In this document: in pieces, positions 1 to 5,127 of the stretch
Layout of the letters: every line of letters starts with the position of its first letter
Position numbering within the stretch: position 1 is the first letter of the stretch
NCBI GenBank assembly: GCA_021732245.1
Contig: JAKFVJ010000492.1
Location: 1-5,127, forward strand
Origin: Candidatus Obscuribacterales bacterium
GTDB lineage: Bacteria; Cyanobacteriota; Vampirovibrionia; Obscuribacterales; Obscuribacteraceae
Reading direction: 5' to 3'
DNA: 5,127 nucleotides
Position numbers and translations under genes: made by a program
The notes under the pieces: model-generated
Database searches by the model: none
Told to the model about the DNA's origin: nothing
What the model saw: only the letters and a program-made list of their open reading frames with translations

Positions 1-1533
1 GCCACTGGTCAGCTGGAAATTTATCCGGACGAAGTTGAACTACTCAACACTTCCAAACCATTGCCATTCCAACTACATGAATCTGACAATGTTGATGAAG
101 CGTTGCGTCTCAAATATCGCTTCTTAGATTTGCGCTCGCAAACAATGAATCGCAATCTCAAATTGCGTCACAACATCACACAAGCGATGCGCAGATATCT
201 CGACAAAGAAAACTTCATTGAAGTTGAAACACCGATGCTCACCAAGGCAACTCCTGAAGGAGCAAGAGACTTCTTGGTGCCAAGCCGTCTCAATCCAGGA
301 CAATGGTACGCATTGCCGCAGTCTCCACAACTTTTCAAACAAACATTGATGGTCAGTGGTCTTGATCGCTACTATCAAGTAGCTCGCTGCTTCCGTGATG
401 AAGACTTGCGCGCTGATCGTCAACCTGAATTCACGCAAATAGACTTGGAAATGTCTTTTGTCGATGAAGAAGACGTGATGAATATTGCCGAAGGCATTAT
501 TGAGGAGTCTTTCAAACAAGTAGACATTAACGTAAAACGTCCATTCCCGCGTCTCTCATATGCAGAAGCAATGGGCTCATATGGCTCTGACAAGCCTGAC
601 TTGCGCTTTGATTTAAAGATAAGAGATCTGACACCACTAGCTCAAACTTGCAAATTCAAAGTATTTGCCTCAGTTGCTGAAGCTGGCGGAAAAGTAAAAG
701 CACTTACTTTAAAAAACGCGCACGAAACAACTTCGCGCAAACACCTCGACACTTGGGTCGAATACGCTAAAGCTCAAGGCTCTAAGGGCCTTGCCTGGAT
801 ATCTTTCCCAGCCAGCGGCGAGAAGGAAGGCATTCGCTCTTCCGGACTTGTCCAACATTTCTCCGATGAAGAACTTGAGACAATGAAGTCGCTGGCAGGA
901 GCTACCGCAGGCGACGTCATCTTAATAGTGGCAGACAAAGAAAGTGTTGTTGCCACTGTGCTCGGCAGGCTGCGCTTAAAACTTGGCGAAGAACTTGGTC
1001 TTATCGACGAATCGAAACACGAACTTCTCTGGGTAGTCGACTTCCCAATGTTTGAATTCGACGAACAAGAAGGACGCATGATGGCAGTGCACCATCCATT
1101 TACCGCACCAAAGCCGGAAGACATCGAATACATAGAAACAAGCCCCGAAAAATGTCGTGCTCGCGCTTACGACGCTGTCTACAACGGAGTAGAAATTGGC
1201 GGCGGCTCCATTCGTATTCACAGCCAAGAAGTTCAACAAAAAGCCTTTGCTGCAATAGGAATCGATCGCAATACGGCTTATGACAAATTTGGTTTCTTAT
1301 TGGAAGCACTGGAATTCGGCGCGCCACCACACGGCGGTATAGCTCTGGGACTAGACCGTATCGTCATGCTTCTAGCCAAACAAAAGTCAATTCGTGATGT
1401 CATTGCATTTCCAAAAACTCAATCCGGCACTTGCTTAATGACCGCCGCACCATCGGATGCATCACCTGAACAACTGAGGGAGCTTCATTTGTTAGGGCAA
1501 AACAAACCTGCTACGATGGGTTCCAAAACCTAG
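1..1533 (+). CDS. aspS: Aspartyl-tRNA synthetase, 5'-truncated by the window edge
   Basis: Class II aminoacyl-tRNA synthetase that charges tRNA-Asp with aspartate in the cytoplasm. The frame is open from base 1, and its first residues (ATGQLEIYPDEVELLN) match the end of the N-terminal OB-fold anticodon-binding domain. The TTG at 61 is therefore an internal Leu and not the start. By comparison with E. coli AspRS (590 aa), roughly 88 N-terminal residues lie outside the window, and 510 codons are visible. In visible-fragment numbering, I see class II motif 1 around the RYLDKENFIEVETP segment (65-78), the aspartate-site signature QSPQLFKQ (107-114), motif 2 with CFRDEDLRADRQPEFTQ (130-146), and motif 3 with GGIALGLDR (445-453), whose Arg is intact. 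The region between motifs 2 and 3 (about 210-320) is the GAD-type insertion typical of bacterial enzymes. The C-terminus matches the family (IRDVIAFPKT, then a short tail). The anticodon-domain residues that separate discriminating from non-discriminating (Asp/Asn) enzymes are off-window, so that cannot be decided. No disruption is seen. Confidence 0.97.
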   Translation, partial: ATGQLEIYPDEVELLNTSKPLPFQLHESDNVDEALRLKYRFLDLRSQTMNRNLKLRHNITQAMRRYLDKENFIEVETPMLTKATPEGARDFLVPSRLNPGQWYALPQSPQLFKQTLMVSGLDRYYQVARCFRDEDLRADRQPEFTQIDLEMSFVDEEDVMNIAEGIIEESFKQVDINVKRPFPRLSYAEAMGSYGSDKPDLRFDLKIRDLTPLAQTCKFKVFASVAEAGGKVKALTLKNAHETTSRKHLDTWVEYAKAQGSKGLAWISFPASGEKEGIRSSGLVQHFSDEELETMKSLAGATAGDVILIVADKESVVATVLGRLRLKLGEELGLIDESKHELLWVVDFPMFEFDEQEGRMMAVHHPFTAPKPEDIEYIETSPEKCRARAYDAVYNGVEIGGGSIRIHSQEVQQKAFAAIGIDRNTAYDKFGFLLEALEFGAPPHGGIALGLDRIVMLLAKQKSIRDVIAFPKTQSGTCLMTAAPSDASPEQLRELHLLGQNKPATMGSKT

Positions 1534-1534
1534 C

Positions 1535-2287
1535 ATGAGTAAGACTTTGCGTTCATCAACCGCTTGCATCATCTCCGCTTTCTTCCTAAGCGCCGCACTA
1601 ACCGGCTGCACGGTAAAGAGCGCGACCGATTGTTTGATAAGCGGCAACAACTACTTCAAAATGTCTGATTACAAACACGCAGAGACCGAATACAGACAAG
1701 CCCTCAAGCTGGACCCAACAAGCTCAGTCGCCGCCAACAACCTTGGTGTCATTCTCAACGAGCAAGGACAGTACGACGAAGCAATTAGCATTCTACGCAA
1801 AGCAATTGAACTGGATCCCAAAAACACTATTGCCCATTACGTATTGGCTCAGTCATTGACCAACAAAGGACAATTCGACGAAGCCATTAAAGAAGCCAGC
1901 GCCGCAATTGAAATTTCTCAAACAGAACCACAAGCGCACAAAGCCCTTGCAGACGCAGCTCTAGGTAAAGGCGACCTTCAAGTCGCAGTCGATCACTACC
2001 GCTATGTGTTGCAATTGAACGAAGAAGACGATGTTGTCCACCACAAACTAGGTCTAGCATTAGGACAAGGCGGCCAACTGGACGGACAGATTGCCGAAGA
2101 GAAAAAGGCCCTCGAGATAAATCCCGACAACGCCGAAGCTAGAATCGGTCTGGCAATAGCCCTAAACGACAAGGGCGATAAGTCTCTGGCAGAAGCCGAA
2201 CTAAACAAAATCTTGGCTAAGGACCCCAAAAACGAAGAGGCAAAGAAATATCTATCTTTGTTTCAAGGCGCCAAAAAAGCGAAATAA
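1535..2287 (+). CDS. TPR-repeat lipoprotein
   Basis: Protein of 250 aa predicted to be exported and lipid-anchored. It has a short basic n-region (K3, R6), a hydrophobic stretch (A10-L22) and a lipobox LTGC, with C25 as the lipidated cysteine. Thr at +2 is not an inner-membrane retention signal, so in a diderm it would be expected at the outer membrane facing the periplasm (inference). The mature part is almost entirely tetratricopeptide repeats. Six consecutive 34-residue units fit at about 30-63, 64-97, 98-131, 132-165, 166-199 and 200-233, most ending in the A-x-x-L/I-D/N-P pattern. A Lys-rich tail follows (GAKKAK). Such repeats are protein-protein interaction scaffolds, as in NlpI or PilF-like lipoproteins, but nothing visible identifies the partner. 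The ATG lies one base after the aspS stop (TAGCATG) with no clear Shine-Dalgarno, so translation probably depends on ribosomes terminating on aspS. The signal peptide supports this start. The functional link to aspS may be no more than co-transcription. Confidence 0.9.
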   Translation: MSKTLRSSTACIISAFFLSAALTGCTVKSATDCLISGNNYFKMSDYKHAETEYRQALKLDPTSSVAANNLGVILNEQGQYDEAISILRKAIELDPKNTIAHYVLAQSLTNKGQFDEAIKEASAAIEISQTEPQAHKALADAALGKGDLQVAVDHYRYVLQLNEEDDVVHHKLGLALGQGGQLDGQIAEEKKALEINPDNAEARIGLAIALNDKGDKSLAEAELNKILAKDPKNEEAKKYLSLFQGAKKAK

Positions 2288-2295
2288 TCCAGCTC

Positions 2296-2330
2296 GAAAA
2301 GGGCAAATAAGAAGCTAGGCAGACCCTTTT
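2296..2330 (+). terminator. Weak terminator-like hairpin after the TPR lipoprotein gene
   Basis: In the 56-base gap, AAAAGGG (2297-2303) can pair with CCCTTTT (2324-2330) across a 20-base loop, giving an A-tract/U-tract stem. The loop is long, the core has only three G-C pairs, and the T-run is itself part of the stem, so it would at best attenuate. A competing small hairpin, CCCT (2324-2327) with AGGG (2333-2336), overlaps it and the ribosome-binding region of the next gene. Read-through into the next gene is likely. Confidence 0.25.
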
Positions 2331-2343
2331 TCAGGGCGGGACA

Positions 2344-3090
2344 ATGGCTTCGCCAGTACGCTTTCCAGCCTCAAAATCGATACTCCTAGTCTGGATACTC
2401 AACATATTCCTGCTAGGAGTCGGCAACATCTATGCCAGTGGTTTATCAGCCTTACGCTGGCTTGTAATTGGCGTGCTAATTCGTATTTTCATGTCGGAGC
2501 ATCTCGGCGTGCTAATGGGAGCTTATGTTGTACTGTCGATAATCGCCACCACAGAAATCGCTGCCAAATCCGCACTATCGCGACCGCCAAAGAAACAACC
2601 GAAAGACACTCAACCAAGTTATGTGCGCTCAAGACCAAAGGCAATAAATGCTCCTCCTGAGTCTCTTCGGTCCACATTGAGAGTGTCACACGAAACACCT
2701 CCGGAAAACGTCAATGAGTTGACAGATGAATTCGTGCGCAGCCATCTCCAACAAAACGTGAGCGCCCAACCAGTTGTAATTCCCACTGACCCTGATGCAG
2801 TAAATAACCTGGGCTATGGTGACATCAAAGCAGGTCAATTTATGTACGACACAATCGCCATTCATTCTGATCCTTACGCAACTGAAGTGCAGGCAATAGA
2901 ACGCATGCCAATGCCAGAGCCATTAAGTTATGATTTTGGCGAATATAAATTTGATAGTCTCAATTACAAAGATATTGGCACTCAAGTTAACAGTGAAAAC
3001 GCTGCCTTCGCTTGCCCACACTGCGGCATCAACGGACAAAACGACTTCTCGTTCTGCCTGAGTTGCGGACACGCATACGCCATCGGCTAA
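2344..3090 (+). CDS. Three-segment membrane protein with C-terminal zinc ribbon, function unknown
   Basis: I do not recognise this 248-aa protein as a named gene. Its N-terminus is strongly hydrophobic, with three candidate membrane segments at about 12-31, 36-50 and 53-74. The pattern LLGVGNIYASG (23-33) is loosely like the glycine/tyrosine turn of TM2-type membrane domains, but that is only a suggestion. Residues about 79-218 form a Pro/Lys-rich and then acidic, low-hydrophobicity linker that is probably largely disordered. The extreme C-terminus carries a zinc ribbon with C224-x2-C227-x10-C238-x2-C241 (CPHC ... CLSC), each pair followed by Gly as in small rubredoxin-knuckle ribbons. By the positive-inside rule the Lys/Arg-rich stretch after segment three (R80-K87) would put the ribbon in the cytoplasm. 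The start ATG is preceded by a G-rich AGGGCGGG (2333-2340), a poor and closely spaced Shine-Dalgarno. It is probably in the same transcription unit as the lipoprotein gene, though a separate promoter cannot be excluded. Confidence 0.8.
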   Translation: MASPVRFPASKSILLVWILNIFLLGVGNIYASGLSALRWLVIGVLIRIFMSEHLGVLMGAYVVLSIIATTEIAAKSALSRPPKKQPKDTQPSYVRSRPKAINAPPESLRSTLRVSHETPPENVNELTDEFVRSHLQQNVSAQPVVIPTDPDAVNNLGYGDIKAGQFMYDTIAIHSDPYATEVQAIERMPMPEPLSYDFGEYKFDSLNYKDIGTQVNSENAAFACPHCGINGQNDFSFCLSCGHAYAIG

Positions 3091-3181
3091 AGATTAAATC
3101 TGCTGCTCGCTTTGAACTTTTTCCAGCTCTTGACCGTCTATAGATAAACACCAGCAAGTTATCCCTTGAAAAGGAGGGCGT
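3091..3181 (+). promoter_or_regulatory. Intergenic leader of comM, possible weak promoter
   Basis: This 91-base gap has no clear terminator for the preceding gene. TTGAAC (3112-3117) resembles a -35 box and TATAGA (3139-3144) a -10 box, but they are 21 bases apart, well over the usual 16-18. TTGACC (3130-3135) has no good partner at the right distance. A promoter is therefore possible but not demonstrated, and comM may instead be read through from upstream. Confidence 0.2.
3172..3177 (+). promoter_or_regulatory. Strong Shine-Dalgarno of comM
   Basis: AGGAGG lies 4 bases before the ATG at 3182, within AAGGAGGGCGT. It is the best ribosome-binding site on the plus strand of this window and fixes the comM start, which also matches the family's usual N-terminus (M-x-A-R-V-Y-S). 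The CCTT at 3164-3167 can pair with AAGG at 3171-3174 over a three-base loop, a very small hairpin that would partly cover the site. Confidence 0.75.
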
Positions 3182-4711
3182 ATGTTCGCACGAGTCTATT
3201 CAGGAGCCATAGTAGGTGTCGACGGTTATCGCCTTGAAGTAGAAGTTGATTCAGGCGGTGGTATAGGACAAATTCTAATTGTCGGCTTGCCGGACACCGC
3301 CATCAAGGAATCACAAGAAAGAGTCCGCTCAGCAATTAAAGCTTGCGACTTCCTTCTGCCACCAGGCAAGAAGTGGGTCGTCAATCTCGCGCCCGCTGAC
3401 ACACGCAAAGAAGGTCCCGCATATGATTTGCCAATTGCCGCAGGCATTCTTGCTGCGACCGGCTATCTACCAACAGACAGGCTGTCTGACTTCTGGCTGA
3501 TCGGCGAGTTAAGCCTTGACGGCTCAATTCGTCCAGTCACCGGCGTATTGCCTGTCGCACTTGCTGCCTTTCACTATGGCGCCAAGAACATAATCGTGCC
3601 TGAAGTAAACGCCGAAGAAGCTGGTCTTGTCGAAGGACTTACTGTCTATCCTGCCAGCCACTTGAAGCAAGTCGTAAATATTCTATCCGGCTTGGATACA
3701 TCATCTCAACTCGTACAAAGCGCTAAACAAATATTCCAACAAAGACAAACTCAATTGATATTTGACTTAGACTTCTGCGACGTTAAGGGACAAGAAAACG
3801 CAAAACGCGCTCTAGAAATAGCCGCCGCCGGTCGCCACAACATCCTAATGGTCGGTCCACCCGGCTCGGGCAAATCAATGCTGGCGCAACGCTTGCCGTC
3901 CATCATGCCACCACTCTCGTTCGGCGAGTCTTTGGAACTCACGAAGCTGTACAGTGTAGCCGGACTTCTATCCGACAAAAAGTCGCTCATCAATCAACGC
4001 CCATTCCGCACACCACACCACAGCGCATCCGCATTTGGACTGGTCGGCGGAGGACGTCAACCAAAACCCGGAGAAATTTCTCTGAGTCATTTAGGAATTC
4101 TCTTCCTTGATGAACTGACCGAATTCCCACGTGCTCACCTGGACACTTTGCGCCAACCAATGGAAACCGGCAACGTAACCATCTCGCGCGTCAGCCAGAC
4201 TCTCACTTATCCAGCATCATTTCTCCTAGTCGCCGCCTGCAACCCATGTCCGTGCGGCTTCCGGGGAGACAAAGTCAAACACTGCACATGCACTCCTAAT
4301 CAAGCCGATAGATACTGGGCTCGCTTGTCCGGCCCATTCCTCGACCGCATGGACCTACACGTCGAAGCAGCACGACTTAGCGAAGAAGAACTCGCCTCAA
4401 CCAAAATCTCCGAGTCCTCCGAAATAATCTCTCTCCGCGTCAAACGTGCAGTAGAAGCCCAAAAATCCCGCTTCCCCACACCCGACTTCATCTACAACGG
4501 ACAACTATCGCACAAACAGGTACGAAAATTCTGTAGCATCGACGAATCGGCAAGCAGACTACTCGCACTAGCCGTCAACAAGCTCGGCCTATCAGCACGT
4601 GCTTACGATCGCATCTTGCGCGTAGCCCGGACCATCGCTGATCTCGAAGCTTCGGAAAATGTCGACAGCAAGCACGTTGCCGAGGCTATTCGTTATCGAT
4701 CACCTAAATAG
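3182..4711 (+). CDS. comM: YifB/ComM-family Mg-chelatase-like AAA+ ATPase
   Basis: Complete 509-aa member of the ComM (YifB) family, at the family's usual length of about 500 aa. In naturally transformable bacteria ComM is a hexameric helicase that promotes branch migration when incoming single-stranded DNA is recombined into the chromosome. The family is also widespread in bacteria not known to be competent. The N-terminal domain (about 1-165) has the Lon-protease-like ChlI fold, but the Lon catalytic Ser and Lys positions appear as A80 (in KEGPAYDLP) and P124, so it is not a protease, as is normal for this family. The AAA+ core (about 190-395) has Walker A GPPGSGKS (225-232), Walker B ILFLDE (306-311), the TPHHSAS segment (277-283) and an Arg-finger-like SGPFLDRMD (383-391, R389). 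A Cys cluster (C356, C358, C368, C370, plus C353) may bind zinc. The C-terminal lid domain (about 400-505) ends with LSARAYDRILRVARTIADL, which carries the sensor-2-type arginines, followed by the usual short tail. Start and stop both match the family, and no damage is seen. Confidence 0.95.
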   Translation: MFARVYSGAIVGVDGYRLEVEVDSGGGIGQILIVGLPDTAIKESQERVRSAIKACDFLLPPGKKWVVNLAPADTRKEGPAYDLPIAAGILAATGYLPTDRLSDFWLIGELSLDGSIRPVTGVLPVALAAFHYGAKNIIVPEVNAEEAGLVEGLTVYPASHLKQVVNILSGLDTSSQLVQSAKQIFQQRQTQLIFDLDFCDVKGQENAKRALEIAAAGRHNILMVGPPGSGKSMLAQRLPSIMPPLSFGESLELTKLYSVAGLLSDKKSLINQRPFRTPHHSASAFGLVGGGRQPKPGEISLSHLGILFLDELTEFPRAHLDTLRQPMETGNVTISRVSQTLTYPASFLLVAACNPCPCGFRGDKVKHCTCTPNQADRYWARLSGPFLDRMDLHVEAARLSEEELASTKISESSEIISLRVKRAVEAQKSRFPTPDFIYNGQLSHKQVRKFCSIDESASRLLALAVNKLGLSARAYDRILRVARTIADLEASENVDSKHVAEAIRYRSPK

Positions 4712-4716
4712 ACGAA

Positions 4717-5034
4717 CTATTCGGAGAGCAAATTACGAACTTGGGTTTTGTAATCTTCGCAAGCCTTCTTGCCTTGAATCATAAACGCCCATTTCTTACC
4801 GTTGGCTTCTGCTACAAGCTTCGCTAGTGACGAAAGTTTGGCACCAGAAGTCTTTTCGATTTCCTGTTTGATTTTCTCTTTCAAAACTTCCTTCCAGGCT
4901 TCGTCAGCCAAGCACAGAAGTTTTTCGTGCATATTGCACTCGCCTTCATTGCCATGAGAAGCGCCAGTTGAGCAATGTTGTTGGCTAGCGGGCTCACCGC
5001 AATGACCTTTTTCTTCGCAGCATTCGTTAGACAT
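4717..5034 (-). CDS. Small Cys/His-rich protein with helical C-terminal part, function unknown
   Basis: Protein of 105 aa encoded convergently to comM. The first 41 residues hold six cysteines (C5, C6, C12, C21, C33, C41) and four histidines (H11, H20, H27, H36) among Gly, Ser, Glu and Gln, which suggests metal binding (inference). After that comes a charged, Lys/Glu-rich segment that looks alpha-helical, starting with CLADEAWKEVLKEKIKQEIE (41-60) and running to the end. It includes W47, W82 and one further Cys (C92). There is no signal peptide or membrane segment, so it is probably cytoplasmic. I recall similar CLADEAW-type small proteins in diverse bacteria and archaea, without a known function. 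The ATG at 5034 is chosen because AAGGA (5047-5043 on the minus strand) sits 8 bases upstream. A longer version from a TTG at 5088 would add 18 residues that do not look like this protein and would run through the putative operator. The stop lies 5 bases from the comM stop. Confidence 0.75.
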   Translation of the reverse strand: MSNECCEEKGHCGEPASQQHCSTGASHGNEGECNMHEKLLCLADEAWKEVLKEKIKQEIEKTSGAKLSSLAKLVAEANGKKWAFMIQGKKACEDYKTQVRNLLSE

Positions 5035-5042
5035 GTGTGTTT

Positions 5043-5047
5043 TCCTT
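5043..5047 (-). promoter_or_regulatory. Shine-Dalgarno deciding the start of the Cys/His-rich gene
   Basis: On the minus strand GAAAAGGAAAACACAC precedes ATG. AAGGA is 8 bases from the start codon, a normal spacing, and favours the 105-aa protein over the TTG-initiated 123-aa alternative. Confidence 0.6.
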
Positions 5048-5079
5048 TTCTGTGATTTCGTGATGTTTAAGTTAGGCAC

Positions 5080-5097
5080 TAGGACCAACTTGTCCTA
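5080..5097. promoter_or_regulatory. Inverted repeat, operator-like, upstream of the Cys/His-rich gene
   Basis: TAGGAC (5080-5085) and GTCCTA (5092-5097) form a perfect 6-bp inverted repeat with a 6-base spacer, TAGGACCAACTTGTCCTA. It lies 46 bases upstream of the minus-strand start codon, where a repressor or activator site would be expected. The right arm is part of TGTCCTAA (5091-5098), which recurs exactly at 5120-5127. I can name no regulator with certainty. No convincing -35/-10 pair is visible around it. Confidence 0.4.
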
Positions 5098-5127
5098 ATC
5101 CAATTGAATCATACCGGTCTGTCCTAA
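5091..5127. repeat. Direct repeat of the octamer TGTCCTAA
   Basis: TGTCCTAA occurs at 5091-5098 and again at 5120-5127, starts 29 bases apart, just under three helical turns. The first copy is one arm of the inverted repeat at 5080-5097. The second touches the window end, so any partner arm downstream is not visible. A shorter related element, TTAGG at 5072-5076, is the reverse complement of the CCTAA core. Confidence 0.45.

Noticed and set aside
61..63. TTG as the start codon of aspS
   Set aside because: The frame is open to base 1 and the upstream 20 residues match the AspRS family, so the TTG is an internal Leu codon.
124..519. 131-codon antisense reading frame inside aspS
   Set aside because: It lies wholly opposite strongly conserved aspS motifs, has no ribosome-binding site of note, and its translation resembles no protein family. 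It is a shadow of the synthetase gene.
774..1330. Overlapping minus-strand open frames within aspS
   Set aside because: They are low-complexity Ser/Pro-rich or unstructured translations in the shadow of an intact conserved gene.
3091..3101. AGATTAAATCT palindrome right after the zinc-ribbon gene
   Set aside because: It has a one-base centre and five A/T-rich pairs, so it cannot form a hairpin, and no T-run follows. A chance palindrome is likely.
3112..3144. TTGAAC ... TATAGA as a firm sigma-70 promoter for comM
   Set aside because: The spacing of 21 bases is too long and the -10 matches only four of six positions, so it is kept only as a low-confidence possibility.
3182..3680. Lon-type protease activity for the N-terminal domain of ComM
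   Set aside because: The fold is shared with Lon, but the positions of the catalytic Ser and Lys appear to be Ala and Pro, as expected for non-proteolytic ComM/YifB proteins.
5035..5088. N-terminal extension of the Cys/His-rich protein from a TTG at 5088
   Set aside because: The added residues look unlike the protein, a good Shine-Dalgarno precedes the ATG at 5034 instead, and the extension would translate through the palindrome.

Overview
The window is a compact bacterial chromosomal segment with near-balanced base composition. It looks like an ordinary housekeeping region with a few lineage-specific genes attached. Four genes lie on the plus strand: the 3' part of aspS (aspartyl-tRNA synthetase, cut by the left window edge), a TPR lipoprotein, a membrane protein with a C-terminal zinc ribbon, and a complete ComM/YifB-type AAA+ ATPase. 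A fifth, small Cys/His-rich gene lies convergently on the minus strand at the right end. No transposase, integrase, CRISPR array, phage gene or tRNA is visible.

Organism: the lipobox protein and the bacterial-type AspRS with its inserted domain indicate a bacterium, and a diderm is plausible. The mix of TPR lipoproteins, zinc-ribbon membrane proteins and a small CLADEAW-type protein reminds me of Vampirovibrionia/Melainabacteria-like or other little-studied phyla. That is a hunch from protein flavour, not something the sequence proves.

Layout: aspS (1-1533) is followed after one base by the TPR lipoprotein (1535-2287), so the two are probably co-transcribed and translationally coupled. A 56-base gap with a weak hairpin leads to the zinc-ribbon membrane protein (2344-3090). 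A 91-base gap with a strong Shine-Dalgarno leads to comM (3182-4711). The minus-strand gene (4717-5034) ends only 5 bases from the comM stop. Its upstream region (5035-5127) carries an inverted repeat and a repeated octamer that look like an operator.

How the genes work together: aspS serves translation. ComM is known in naturally transformable bacteria as a branch-migration helicase acting during integration of incoming DNA. The lipoprotein and the membrane protein have no assignable pathway. I see no convincing new multi-gene system. The leads most worth following are the small metal-ligand-rich protein with its putative operator, and the zinc-ribbon membrane protein.
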